DNA from: Flavobacterium sp. 9
GTDB lineage: Bacteria; Bacteroidota; Bacteroidia; Flavobacteriales; Flavobacteriaceae
Assembly (NCBI RefSeq): GCF_002754195.1
Contig: NZ_PEEU01000001.1
Location: 4,712,001 to 4,776,000, forward strand
DNA: 64,000 nucleotides
Direction of reading: 5' to 3'
The position numbers and the translations under genes were made by a program. This document shows positions 9,501 to 17,940 of this stretch, one piece after another (within the stretch, counting starts at the first letter, position 1; the number at the start of each line of letters is the position of its first letter). The notes below the pieces were generated by a model. It made no database searches. It was not told the origin of the DNA and was given only the letters and a program-made list of their open reading frames with translations.

Positions 9501-12500
9501 GGTTTTGAAAATACTAAAATCTGGTCTGGTTTAGAAATTGATCCATTGCAAAGTGGTTCTGTAATTAAAGAATGGAGTACAAGGGAAGATAGTGCTGTTT
9601 TTCCGACAGATGTTTCTGTAAATAATTCACAGCTCTTATCATTTAAATTTTTAGAATATACAACAGATAAGTCGGTAACAACAGGAGTAGAGACAATAGT
9701 GCCGTATCGATCTACTGAAAAAGATTTCTTAAAGAATAGAACTGAAATCACTACTATGACGTATGGAAGTTTTTATTTGGTTACAAAAATAGAAACTAAT
9801 ATCAATAATGGTTTTGCGACAATAACATCTAATACGAGTTATCTGGACAATGCTACTGGTACAGGAAAAGATTATTATGTCGGGAGAGTTAAAGAAAAAG
9901 AAGATATCGTAATCGCGTACAGCGATACTAAAAAGAGTAAAACGGCTTATACTTATGAAAATGGTTTACCTAAAACAATAACAACATTTAATCAGGATTA
10001 TTCAAAGTCTGTTACTGATACTTACACTTATGATGGTTTTGGTAATGTTATTGAAAAAAAGAAAGCCAACAATCAGGACAGTCAAGCTCAATCCCTCAAA
10101 AGCGAGTATGACGCAAAAGGATTATTTGTTGTAAAAAGCACCGATAATTTAGGCTTGATTACGCAAAATACTAGTAATGACTGGGGGCAAATACTAACAC
10201 AGACAGATCCGTTAGGAAACACTCTTACTAATACTTATGATGGATGGGGAAAACTGACTAAATCTAAACAGAACTTAACAGGTACCACCACCTATACATA
10301 TGAAAAACAAGGAGATGATATAGTTGTTGCCGAATACAGTCCAACAGGTAATATAAAAGAAACACGTACCAACAAAAAAGGAGAGCAATATCTTATAAGA
10401 ACCAAAGGATTTGAATCAGGATCTTATATTGCGCAGCAGGTAGAGTACGATGCAGTTGGTAGAAAAATAAGAGAAAGTGAACTCTATGATCAGGCTGAAA
10501 CACCAAAATGGAATGTGTTTAGTTATGATAGCTCTGTTTTTCCTGCAAAAGTGACTGTAACAGGCTTTAATGGAAAAATTTTAGAGACACAGGTTATAGG
10601 GCTTACGACAACTGCAAAAGAGTTAAATGGCTACAATAGAGTCAACCGAAAAACTAGTGATGTATTGGGTAATACTATAGAATCTGAAGATAAAGGAGGT
10701 GTTGTAAAATTTGCATACAACGCTGCAGGTCAAAATGTTTCGGCAACTTATGGTCAAAATATTGTAGTGACAAAGTATGATTCCTGGGGGAGGAAATCAG
10801 AATTTACAGATCCATCCAACGGAACTTATCGATATGACTATGATGGGCTTGGTAAATTGTTAAAAGAAACTAGTCCAAAAGGAACAAAAGAGTATGTATA
10901 CGATCCCAAAGGACAGTTGATTACTCAAAAAGAATTATCAGTAGGAGATAATGCTAAGGCAACAAATAAATCCATTAGTTTTATTTATAATAATTTAGGA
11001 ATGGTAACCGATAGAAAAGGTACAACTAATGGAAAAAGTTATCTAACTTACCTGACCTATGATGCAAATGGACGTGTTCTAACCACTAGCGAGAATAGTA
11101 ATGGCAAGTTATTTTTTAAAAAAAATATAACGTATGATGATAAAGGACGAGTAATTAGTTATGACAAGGGACTATACTCTTCGGGATTGATGACACAAAC
11201 GAGTCTCCAAAATGTTTATAATACATGGAGTGGTGATTTATATCAGATAAAAGATAAAAATACAGGTAAGGTATTATCACAAATTAATAAAGTGAATGCC
11301 AATGGCCAATTACTTAAAGTTAATTTAGGTGCAGTAACTATTGATAATAACTATGATGGGAATAATTTTCTAACATCAACAGCACATGTTTCGGCAGTAC
11401 AGCCTAATGTATTGCAAATGACTTACTCTTTTGATGCTATTAAAAATGAACTAAAAACTCGTTCCAGAAAGGGAGGAATAGTTGTTAATGAAGTATTTAC
11501 TTATGACGATAATAACCGATTAAAAAGCTGGACAAACCCTAAAACAGGGATTTTATCGACTAATACTTACGACGATAAAGGTCGTATTGTAGAAAATGAT
11601 CAAACAGGAACAACGACTTTCAGAACAGACAAAATATATCAAGCGGACACTCAGGTTCTTAATGCTGTGGGGGTTCAGAATTATAATAATAATATACCAT
11701 TAACCATAAGCTATAACGAAAATAATGATCCTATATATATAGATGCTCAAAATGGTGATGCTCAATTTAGTTACGGGCTTACTGAAATGAGGCAAATGGT
11801 AACTTATGGTGGTAATTTTGCAGAAGATAAACAGGGAAAATTTACTAAATATTATAGTGAAGATGGTAGTTACGAAATTACAACAGACAATACTACGGGA
11901 AAAGAAAAACATATATTATACATAGGAAATCCTTACGATAGCGATATTATTTATACGAAAAATTATACTGATGCTAGTGCAAAATATCTATTTTTACATA
12001 AGGACTATTTGGGAAGTATACTGGCAATAAGTGATGAAGCTGGTAATTTGGTAGAACAACGTCATTTTGATGCGTGGGGTAATCTAACAAATGGGGTATT
12101 AAGTATATTAGACCGAGGATATACAAGTCACGAACATTTTGCAGAATTGGCTATTATACACATGAATGGAAGATTGTATGATCCGATGCAAAGACGTTTT
12201 TTGAATGCAGATGAAAATATCCAGGACCCTTATAATACTCAATGTTACAATAAATATGGGTATGTAACGAATAATCCACTACTATTTAATGATCCAAATG
12301 GTGAATTTTTTGGTTTAGGTGAGGGGTTACTTGCCGCTGTTGTCATAGGAGCAATAATAGGAACGGCAAGTTATATGATAGGGGTTACAGCTGCCATAAT
12401 GAATGGTGCCGATGCCAGTTTAAGTTTATCCGGAATGCTTAAATCAGCATTTTGGGGAGCGGTATCAGGCGCTGTGACTTTTGGTATAGGAAGTTGTTTT

Positions 12501-13313
12501 ACTGTCGCAGCCACAGGAGCTAATACGGCATTTGCTTCAAGTCTTCAAAGTGCAAAATTTCTGGTACAGGCAGCAGCGCATGGTGTAGCACAAGGAGCAA
12601 TGGCAATGATGCAATCCGGTGGTGCAGGTTTTCTTAGTGGTGCAGCTGGAGGATTTTTTGGTAGTTTGGGCGCAACAGCCTGGAATGCAGGAGCAGGTGA
12701 ATTTGCTAGAAAGGGAGCTGGAACAATTGCCTTTGGAGCATTAACCGGAGGTGTAGGGGCAGAACTTGCAGGAGGTAATTTTTGGCAAGGAGCCGTTACA
12801 GGAGGTCTTGTTTCTGGATTGAATGATGTGATGCATTCATTCATGGAAAAACAAGCAAGAAAGGCTTTTGTAAAAAGATTTCACAAGACAAATCCATTTG
12901 CGAAACCAGAGATGAATGAGTCGTCAGTATATGCTTTATTAGACGATGTTGATGGTTTGGATGCACTTCATAAAAAAAGTAATTATAAAATTGAAGTAAG
13001 TTATAGAAAAAATTCTGGTATGAGAGGTTATACTGATAATAAAACACATTATTTTTATGAGGATGCATTTACATCAAATTTTAAATTAGCCTCTACTATG
13101 TTTCATGAATTTTATCATGCCTTTCAAGAGGTTTTTATGGGAGGATTGGCATATAGATTAGCCGCGAAAGAAGGGCCATTAGGTTATATTAATGGTATAG
13201 CACCATTAGGAGGTGAGAGATATTTAGAAAGATCTGCATATGAGTTTGAATGGTATTTAGGAAATCATAGTACATATGTTTCTGAAGGAATTTATAATTT
13301 TAGAAAATTATGA
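6585..13313 (+). CDS. SpvB/RHS-repeat polymorphic toxin with C-terminal HExxH metallopeptidase
   Basis: 2242 residues. A signal peptide (to about residue 19) is followed by an SpvB-like region (FPIALPPSINGVAPQMNLFY, FSLSGVTSIKR). FG-GAP/VCBS-like calcium motifs come next (GDFDGDGVLDY, DLDGDGLSEI, GDFNGDKKTDL, DLDKDGKCEL). Many YD repeats (such as EYDAVGRKI, YDYDGLGKL) fill about residues 1130-1840. The RHS core ends with MNGRLYDPMQRRF near 1860 and NNPLLFNDPNGE near 1903. A Gly/Ala-rich hydrophobic stretch (about 1910-2085) separates it from the tip, which has HEFYH (2174-2178) and a downstream ERYLERSAYEFE that could give the third zinc ligand. RHS proteins encapsulate and deliver C-terminal toxins; a zinc peptidase warhead is inferred. 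There is no T9SS tail. The stop overlaps the next gene by ATGA. Confidence 0.9.
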   Translation: MKQYLTYLFLLFINLSFSQQILNKAETVARTVSDPNVIILLNGFSASSAVVNPFIAKIGASSDPFTSGGTTNSTAGESNLSGEVGTGNFHDTKGEIAVGGDGQLQFNFPIALPPSINGVAPQMNLFYTSGFGSGIAGMGFSLSGVTSIKRVGKNIEKNGESKGVQLDYTDFYEFNGQRLLLKTPGDATTYGKDGTEYVTEKFSTLKIKSVGAVSGQSYTGPNSFEITFDNGSQAWYGITTDSQTPLEYNIVKWKDAQGNYITYNYKETNNVSVITSVQWGGNETLGKPHFNSIVFNYVVRDLQEVSYVHGVRFLQDKILSDIVVNANSKQFKKYVIVYDKDANGTNYQYAKTITEYNSQNQAANPVAMIYEGSSASAWAAKSYADNENNKIVGDFDGDGVLDYLKYFDATASTSICTKWERQDHSYNCVKYEVTPAKPKSIRFFKSFMDDTINGDLTVMSSPTFTKEEFNKAVVITFKNSNNEISSRQGIFLKGQIYSVDGNNQLKLEYSKPLTNDKTFRDVFTESGTRGTGDYQSYSVVTTVLDPMQMDLDGDGLSEIIIQIKDNTTSVYETIDSNNPPSPLEKNSAKLPPVKGNVITHTNSVEQYRYMILNLDNRVGAADSFSESPYYNKIFQKPIFGDFKGDGKISILNLETGNSSTITSFKKDKTSQKFTAETSPTSAVFSGLLENAVVGDFNGDKKTDLIIPVAQGTPVSTMNMQLNYKADALAGDWRLYLSTGTGFKEEYKAGIGKWYPFQALNLSNVTASRRINYQALDLDKDGKCELIQFDYYTIDSKLSAGKYSETTVTIMSDNGASSTIDVNFKRGYNSSFKNDGLFDYNELVGDFYINQINNNIVLLGKNRQDVSQGFMYTFSLYDTSKTSRINTITQGNIPTVIEYKELDSQLDSDFYASSKKEKYPYVELDRVSKSFVVAQLRQLERKKDFKYRGLLAHVNGKGMIGFRKSARTNWYASGFENTKIWSGLEIDPLQSGSVIKEWSTREDSAVFPTDVSVNNSQLLSFKFLEYTTDKSVTTGVETIVPYRSTEKDFLKNRTEITTMTYGSFYLVTKIETNINNGFATITSNTSYLDNATGTGKDYYVGRVKEKEDIVIAYSDTKKSKTAYTYENGLPKTITTFNQDYSKSVTDTYTYDGFGNVIEKKKANNQDSQAQSLKSEYDAKGLFVVKSTDNLGLITQNTSNDWGQILTQTDPLGNTLTNTYDGWGKLTKSKQNLTGTTTYTYEKQGDDIVVAEYSPTGNIKETRTNKKGEQYLIRTKGFESGSYIAQQVEYDAVGRKIRESELYDQAETPKWNVFSYDSSVFPAKVTVTGFNGKILETQVIGLTTTAKELNGYNRVNRKTSDVLGNTIESEDKGGVVKFAYNAAGQNVSATYGQNIVVTKYDSWGRKSEFTDPSNGTYRYDYDGLGKLLKETSPKGTKEYVYDPKGQLITQKELSVGDNAKATNKSISFIYNNLGMVTDRKGTTNGKSYLTYLTYDANGRVLTTSENSNGKLFFKKNITYDDKGRVISYDKGLYSSGLMTQTSLQNVYNTWSGDLYQIKDKNTGKVLSQINKVNANGQLLKVNLGAVTIDNNYDGNNFLTSTAHVSAVQPNVLQMTYSFDAIKNELKTRSRKGGIVVNEVFTYDDNNRLKSWTNPKTGILSTNTYDDKGRIVENDQTGTTTFRTDKIYQADTQVLNAVGVQNYNNNIPLTISYNENNDPIYIDAQNGDAQFSYGLTEMRQMVTYGGNFAEDKQGKFTKYYSEDGSYEITTDNTTGKEKHILYIGNPYDSDIIYTKNYTDASAKYLFLHKDYLGSILAISDEAGNLVEQRHFDAWGNLTNGVLSILDRGYTSHEHFAELAIIHMNGRLYDPMQRRFLNADENIQDPYNTQCYNKYGYVTNNPLLFNDPNGEFFGLGEGLLAAVVIGAIIGTASYMIGVTAAIMNGADASLSLSGMLKSAFWGAVSGAVTFGIGSCFTVAATGANTAFASSLQSAKFLVQAAAHGVAQGAMAMMQSGGAGFLSGAAGGFFGSLGATAWNAGAGEFARKGAGTIAFGALTGGVGAELAGGNFWQGAVTGGLVSGLNDVMHSFMEKQARKAFVKRFHKTNPFAKPEMNESSVYALLDDVDGLDALHKKSNYKIEVSYRKNSGMRGYTDNKTHYFYEDAFTSNFKLASTMFHEFYHAFQEVFMGGLAYRLAAKEGPLGYINGIAPLGGERYLERSAYEFEWYLGNHSTYVSEGIYNFRKL

Positions 13314-14026
13314 AAAATACAATATTTATTATTGTTTTATGTTTATTTATTTTAGGATGTGAAAAGAAAGACGGATTAGAACTTGAAATCATTAATAAAT
13401 CTATTCTTTCCTTAATTCCTGACACTAAGAATTTATATAATAACATGGATGATAGCTTAACTAATTATAAATCAAAAACAATTATCGTTTTTAAATTGAC
13501 AAATTATGATTCCAAAAGTTATTTTTTTAACCTAAACTATTTTGGTAAATTATATTCTAATTTGGATGGTTTAACAATAAATCAAGCTACAATTTATTTT
13601 TATAAAGAAGAAAGAAATAAAGAGGAAAAAGTTAAAGTAAGGTATGGACATCCAAATTTCAATTTTAAACCAAATTCTATAGCGAGCGATAAGAATGCTC
13701 GAGTTTTAAAAATGTTAAATTACTCTAGTACTACTACAAATGAAAATTTAAATTTTAACAATTCAAGTTTTATTATTCATTCAAATGAAACACTATATTT
13801 TGAAGGCTTTGTAAATCTCCCTTATGGAGATCCAATCCAAAATGCTCATGTTGATTTTGATAAAAACACAAAATATAGTGCTGAAATAACCATGTTTAGT
13901 GATTCTACAAACTATAAAAAAATGTTGTCAAGACCAATCTTAAAGACTATTCAAAAAAATGGATATGAAGTTTATCACGGTGTTATTAAATCTAAGAACA
14001 GGGTTCCGGTTGAATTTATTGAATAG
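13310..14026 (+). CDS. Putative lipoprotein, candidate immunity protein for the RHS toxin
   Basis: 238 residues, beginning with a short lipoprotein signal peptide (MKNTIFIIVLCLFILGCEKK; lipid-attachment Cys at 17). The mature part is polar and rich in Asn, Lys and Tyr, with no family I recognise. The ATG overlaps the RHS stop (ATGA), which indicates translational coupling. Immunity genes usually lie directly after polymorphic toxins, and a periplasmic lipoprotein would be placed to block a metallopeptidase arriving there. The immunity role is inference from position. Its base composition looks even more AT-rich than the flanks, as is common for toxin-immunity tips. A hairpin terminator follows at 14091-14129. 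Confidence 0.75.
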   Translation: MKNTIFIIVLCLFILGCEKKDGLELEIINKSILSLIPDTKNLYNNMDDSLTNYKSKTIIVFKLTNYDSKSYFFNLNYFGKLYSNLDGLTINQATIYFYKEERNKEEKVKVRYGHPNFNFKPNSIASDKNARVLKMLNYSSTTTNENLNFNNSSFIIHSNETLYFEGFVNLPYGDPIQNAHVDFDKNTKYSAEITMFSDSTNYKKMLSRPILKTIQKNGYEVYHGVIKSKNRVPVEFIE

Positions 14027-14354
14027 AAATAATAGCTTTTGTTATAGATTATAAGAATTAATTTCATGCTTACCCAAATATTCAAATAAAAAAACTGCGC
14101 AAATATTACTCTGACTTTGCGCATTTTTTGTTTCTTATATTATCGTAAATATGTGAAAAAGGCTCTTCGTTTATAATCAGGTATTCTGAATTACCATGAG
14201 TAAAATAATTTAGGAATTTTCATAAAAGACTTAATGAAAGTAGGATATTTAATTCACGACCTAAGTTTATGTTATTTTGTAAAGTTGTAGTTTTAGGAAT
14301 AGTAAATGTATCTATTGAGGATTTTAGATTTTCATTTTTAACGAATTTTCTAAA
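14027..14354. other. Gene-free spacer after the RHS cassette
   Basis: 328 bp between converging genes. Apart from the terminator at 14091-14129 I see only AT-rich sequence without a coding frame, a promoter match or a repeat shared with the other spacers. Confidence 0.6.
14091..14129 (+). terminator. Rho-independent terminator after the RHS/immunity pair
   Basis: Arms TGCGCAAA (14096-14103) and TTTGCGCA (14116-14123) form an 8-bp stem with a 12-nt loop, followed by six T. An A-run precedes the stem, so it could also serve the leftward gene ending at 14355. Confidence 0.75.
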
Positions 14355-15491
14355 CTAATTATTTTCCCATGTCTCTGCATACTTTTGAGCAATTTTCAAA
14401 TAATAATGATCATTCTCAATAAAGGCTCTGGCTCGTTCACTAATGGCTATTATTTCTGCTGGATTTTCTATTAAAAAAGAGAGTTCATTTACCAGATAAT
14501 CAGCATCAGGTTTGGCGTTGATACAAACTCTTTCTGTTAAATTATAATATTCCATAAATTCAGTTTCGGCGCCTGTAAAAACGACCTTGCCTTTTGCCAT
14601 TGCTTCAAGAGCATTATATCCTTGATCATAAGAATATACCTGATCTAGCAAGATGTGTGCTTTGTTATATAAATCTATATATTTATTGTACGGAATATCT
14701 TTTGTAGTTATAATATCAATTTTATCTGAATATTTTTGTTCAATAATTTTGAGTACTTCTTCAAAAATATTGTTTCCTTTTTTTAAATAATTTGATGTAT
14801 TAATTCCATGGAAAATAATGATTTTATCGTCAATTTTTATTGGATTAAACTCAATTTTTGAAACGTTTATAGGATTTGGAATTAAACCTAAATATTTAGA
14901 ATTTCCTGTCAATGGAAGATGGTAATCTAAATCTGAAGATATAATTCCGTTACAGTTTTTATAGATAAACTGATGTAGTTTTTTAAATGAGTTTTTTTGA
15001 AATTTTAAAACATTTCCAAAAGATTTTGCATCTATTTTATGATTTATGTATAATGGAATTACAGATTTAAAATCAGGATTTTCAAAACAGTATTTCACAT
15101 TTAAATAGTCATATCCTGAACTTAATAAATATAATTTTTGATTGTTTTTTAAGAGATGTGAAATTATCTTTTTTTCAAATTTATAAGTACAATAAAAGCT
15201 GTTTTCATTAATAAGTTGAACGACATCAAAACCCGAACATTCTTTTTTGTGTTTTAAAAACTGACGATAAGTTAAGTAAGAACTAATATCAAAACTTGTG
15301 ATCTTGTAAATAGATATTTTTATTTTTTTTAAAATTCCTGTATCCCATTTCTTTTGAATTAGAATATCGACAGGAAATTTTTTAAAACCATCATTATGAC
15401 CAATAATTAGAACTTGGTGCCCCAAATTTTTCAGACCTTCTTTTAAAGAATTATGCAAACGGCTAAATTCGCCTACCAGTAAAATTTTCAT
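14355..15491 (-). CDS. Glycosyltransferase, GT4-like (GT-B fold)
   Basis: About 378 residues starting MKILLVGEFSRLHNSLKEGL, a Rossmann-type N-terminus with the loop glycine seen in GT-B enzymes. The C-terminal half has IIFHGINTSNYLKKG, then YNALEAMAKGKVVFTGAE, equivalent to the EALAxGxPVV nucleotide-sugar site of GT4 enzymes. It likely adds a sugar to a lipid-linked glycan on the cytosolic face of the membrane. I use the ATG at 15491; the upstream in-frame TTG at 15509 lies within a -7 promoter element. It is divergent from the next glycosyltransferase and converges on the RHS cassette. Donor and acceptor are unknown. Confidence 0.8.
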   Translation of the reverse strand: MKILLVGEFSRLHNSLKEGLKNLGHQVLIIGHNDGFKKFPVDILIQKKWDTGILKKIKISIYKITSFDISSYLTYRQFLKHKKECSGFDVVQLINENSFYCTYKFEKKIISHLLKNNQKLYLLSSGYDYLNVKYCFENPDFKSVIPLYINHKIDAKSFGNVLKFQKNSFKKLHQFIYKNCNGIISSDLDYHLPLTGNSKYLGLIPNPINVSKIEFNPIKIDDKIIIFHGINTSNYLKKGNNIFEEVLKIIEQKYSDKIDIITTKDIPYNKYIDLYNKAHILLDQVYSYDQGYNALEAMAKGKVVFTGAETEFMEYYNLTERVCINAKPDADYLVNELSFLIENPAEIIAISERARAFIENDHYYLKIAQKYAETWENN

Positions 15492-15506
15492 TTGATGTAT
15501 ATTTAA

Positions 15507-15514
15507 CAAATATA
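15507..15514 (-). promoter_or_regulatory. -7 element TATATTTG for the leftward glycosyltransferase
   Basis: Read on the minus strand this is TATATTTG, a perfect TAnnTTTG match, 15 nt before the ATG at 15491. It overlaps the alternative TTG start and argues against it. No clear -33 element was found. Confidence 0.45.
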
Positions 15515-15530
15515 TTATATTTTAGCCAAT

Positions 15531-16622
15531 ATGATAAATTCAAAACTCAAGGTAGCAATTGTTTCAACTTCTCTGGCAACTGGTGGTGCAGAACGTTTCG
15601 CCTCTTTGTTGAGTAAGATGCTTGAAGATGATATCGTTGAGGTTCATAATATAATCATTAATGATGTTGTTGATTATAATTATAGTGGTAAATTATATAA
15701 TATAGGAAAGCTTTCAGACAGTGGATTTTCACTTTATAAAAAAATAAAAAAAGGTTTTCTATTGCATCAATATCTAAAACAGAATAAAATTCAGCTGATT
15801 ATTGATAATCGCCCACGGAATCATTTTTTAAGAGAAATTATTTCGAGTTTAATTTATGGTAATAGAAAAAAATGGTTTGTAATTCACAGTTTTAATCTGG
15901 AAAATTATTTCCCAAGACCTTATTTTTTATCAAAAAAGATATATCAAAAAGCCGATAAATTAATTTGTGTCTCAAAAGAAATAGAAGATTTAGTTATAGA
16001 AAAATTTAATTTTTCGAATATAGTGACAATCTACAATCCTTTTGAAATTTCTGAATTCGGAATTAATAAAGAAGTTTCTCAATCAGATAAATATATTTTG
16101 TTTTTTGGAAGGTTTAACGAGAAGGTAAAAAATTTCAGTTTGATGCTGGAGGCTTTTTTAAAATCTGAAATTTATAATTCTGGTTACTCATTATATTTAT
16201 TGGGTGAAGGTCCAGATTTAAAATTTATTCAAAAAAAAATAAAGGATTTAGATTTGAAGAAATTTGTGAGAATAATTCCGTCAAAGCAAAATCCTTACGA
16301 ATACATTTCAAAATCAAAATATACTGTTTTAACGAGCCATTTTGAAGGTTTTCCGATGTCTGTAATAGAATCATTAGCCATTGGAATACCGGTAATTTCT
16401 GTAAATTGTAAATCTGGACCAAAGGAAATTATTCAATCGGAGTTTAATGGTTTATTGGTAGAAAATTATAATTCAACTTTGCTTGCAGAAGCTTTTAAAA
16501 AGATGATTTATGATGAAGAGTTGTTTCGTTTTTGTAAAAATAATGCCGCCCAAAGTGTAGCGCATTTATCTCTCGAAAATATTTCCATACAATGGAAAAA
16601 TTTAATACTACAAATAAAATAG
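15531..16622 (+). CDS. Glycosyltransferase family 4 protein
   Basis: 363 residues with a classical GT4 order. The N-terminal acceptor domain opens VAIVSTSLATGGAERFASLL. The donor domain contains LFFGRFNEKVKNFSLMLEAF, YLLGEGPDLKFI and the EX7E-type segment HFEGFPMSVIESLAIGIPVI followed by SGPKEII. The enzyme would transfer a hexose from a nucleotide sugar with retention of configuration. It starts a two-gene rightward unit with the ketoisomerase one base after its stop, so both probably serve the same surface polysaccharide. Acceptor and linkage cannot be told. Confidence 0.88.
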   Translation: MINSKLKVAIVSTSLATGGAERFASLLSKMLEDDIVEVHNIIINDVVDYNYSGKLYNIGKLSDSGFSLYKKIKKGFLLHQYLKQNKIQLIIDNRPRNHFLREIISSLIYGNRKKWFVIHSFNLENYFPRPYFLSKKIYQKADKLICVSKEIEDLVIEKFNFSNIVTIYNPFEISEFGINKEVSQSDKYILFFGRFNEKVKNFSLMLEAFLKSEIYNSGYSLYLLGEGPDLKFIQKKIKDLDLKKFVRIIPSKQNPYEYISKSKYTVLTSHFEGFPMSVIESLAIGIPVISVNCKSGPKEIIQSEFNGLLVENYNSTLLAEAFKKMIYDEELFRFCKNNAAQSVAHLSLENISIQWKNLILQIK

Positions 16623-16623
16623 G

Positions 16624-17031
16624 ATGAACAATATAAAGAATGTTCGGTTAATCGAAATTCCAAAAATTCAGGATAGGCGAGGTAATCTTTCTGTTATTGA
16701 AGGTAAAGCGATACCATTTACATTAAAAAGAGTGTATTATTTGTACGATGTGCCTAGCGGAAGTAAACGTGGCGGTCATGCTCATAAAAAGCAACAAGAG
16801 TTTTTAATTGCATTAAGCGGAAGTTTTGATGTGGTTCTGAAAGACGGAAAATCAATTGAGACTATAACGCTTAACAGGCCAAATTTTGGATTGTTAATTG
16901 AAGATGGAATCTGGAGAGAATTAAAAAATTTTTCTTCAGGATCCGTTTGTCTTGTACTGGCTTCTGATGAATTTGATGAAGAGGATTATATTAGAGAATT
17001 TAAAGAATTTAAGTTATTTAAAAACCGATGA
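16624..17031 (+). CDS. FdtA/QdtA-type dTDP-4-keto-6-deoxyglucose 3,4-ketoisomerase (cupin)
   Basis: 135 residues, the usual size of these small cupins. The signature is RGNLSVIEG, the active-site RGGHAHKKQQEFLIAL with two His flanking an Ala, and a late LVLASDEFDEEDYIREF segment. FdtA-type enzymes convert dTDP-4-keto-6-deoxyglucose to the 3-keto sugar, the substrate of an FdtB-type aminotransferase; such an aminotransferase lies at 2438, on the other side of the RHS cassette. The choice between FdtA and QdtA (galacto or gluco product) cannot be made by eye. The 3' end overlaps the opposing glycosyltransferase by 18 nt. Cytosolic. Confidence 0.88.
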   Translation: MNNIKNVRLIEIPKIQDRRGNLSVIEGKAIPFTLKRVYYLYDVPSGSKRGGHAHKKQQEFLIALSGSFDVVLKDGKSIETITLNRPNFGLLIEDGIWRELKNFSSGSVCLVLASDEFDEEDYIREFKEFKLFKNR

Positions 17032-17940
17032 GCCAATTCCAAGGTTTGCCATTTTGAGTTTTATCTGAATTAAAAATTGTAGAAAAAAGGGAGGAAGCTG
17101 CAATAGAAATCTTTTTTTGAAACTAATTTTTTTTAAATCAATTCCGTTATAGTAATAGTTAAACATGGCTTTGTCCGAAACTAATTTGCTTTTGATTGCG
17201 AGTGAAAAACGATTTAAATCTAAAAAAAGTTTAAGATCGGTATTTGTTTTTTCGAGCTCGGAAAATTTTGAAAAGTCCATTTTAGAATTTAAAAAGTTAT
17301 TGTTTTTAGATAAACTATTTTCATCATAAACATAACGGGCAAGAATTTTCCAAGAGAATACAGCAGGATATATCAAGCCTATTCTAATCCAGAGATCAGT
17401 ATCCTGGCCACTTTTTATTTTTGGATCAAATACCCCAATTTCTTTAAAAAGATCTTTATCAAATACAGCACAAGAAGTGCAAATTGCTGTTGTTTTTAAA
17501 CTTCCATGAAAGTAATTGACTAATTCAAAATCGCCTGTTTTTTGTATGGAATATGTGGCTGGAAATGGTTTCTTTGAAGTTTCAATTTCAATTGCTCCGG
17601 AAAAAACTTTTTGTTCCGGAAAAAGCTGTATAGCTTCATGCATTACTTTCAAAAAATTTGGGTACCAGTAATCATCGGCATCAAGAAAAGTTATGAAATC
17701 AGATTTTGCTTTTTCGATGCCAAAATTCCGAGCTATAGAAACACCTTCGTTGTCTTTGGAGAAATATTGAATTCTAGAATCTTTAAATTGTAATAGTTTC
17801 TCTTCGCTTTTATCTGTTGATCCATCATTGATTACAATAATTTCGAAGTCCTGAAAAGTTTGATTCAAGACACTTTTTATCGTGTTTTCGATAAAATTTT
17901 CTTTGTTGTATAATGGGATTATAACAGAAAAAAAAGCCAT
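17014..17940 (-). CDS. Glycosyltransferase family 2 protein
   Basis: 308 residues with a GT-A N-terminal domain: FFSVIIPLYNKENFIENTI, the nucleotide-binding VINDGSTDKS and the metal-binding DxD equivalent TFLDADDYW. A later SGQDTDLWIRI is the acidic element near the catalytic base. The C-terminal 100 residues are variable and probably recognise the acceptor. It directly abuts the next GT2 gene and is the last gene of the leftward ftsE unit. Its 3' end overlaps the ketoisomerase by 18 nt on the opposite strand. The sugar is not known. Confidence 0.88.
   Translation of the reverse strand: MAFFSVIIPLYNKENFIENTIKSVLNQTFQDFEIIVINDGSTDKSEEKLLQFKDSRIQYFSKDNEGVSIARNFGIEKAKSDFITFLDADDYWYPNFLKVMHEAIQLFPEQKVFSGAIEIETSKKPFPATYSIQKTGDFELVNYFHGSLKTTAICTSCAVFDKDLFKEIGVFDPKIKSGQDTDLWIRIGLIYPAVFSWKILARYVYDENSLSKNNNFLNSKMDFSKFSELEKTNTDLKLFLDLNRFSLAIKSKLVSDKAMFNYYYNGIDLKKISFKKRFLLQLPPFFLQFLIQIKLKMANLGIGSSVFK

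Noticed and set aside
12545..12844. 99-residue Pro/Ala-rich frame opposite the RHS gene
   Set aside because: It mirrors the Gly/Ala-rich linker of the RHS protein in the opposite frame; a shadow of the real gene.
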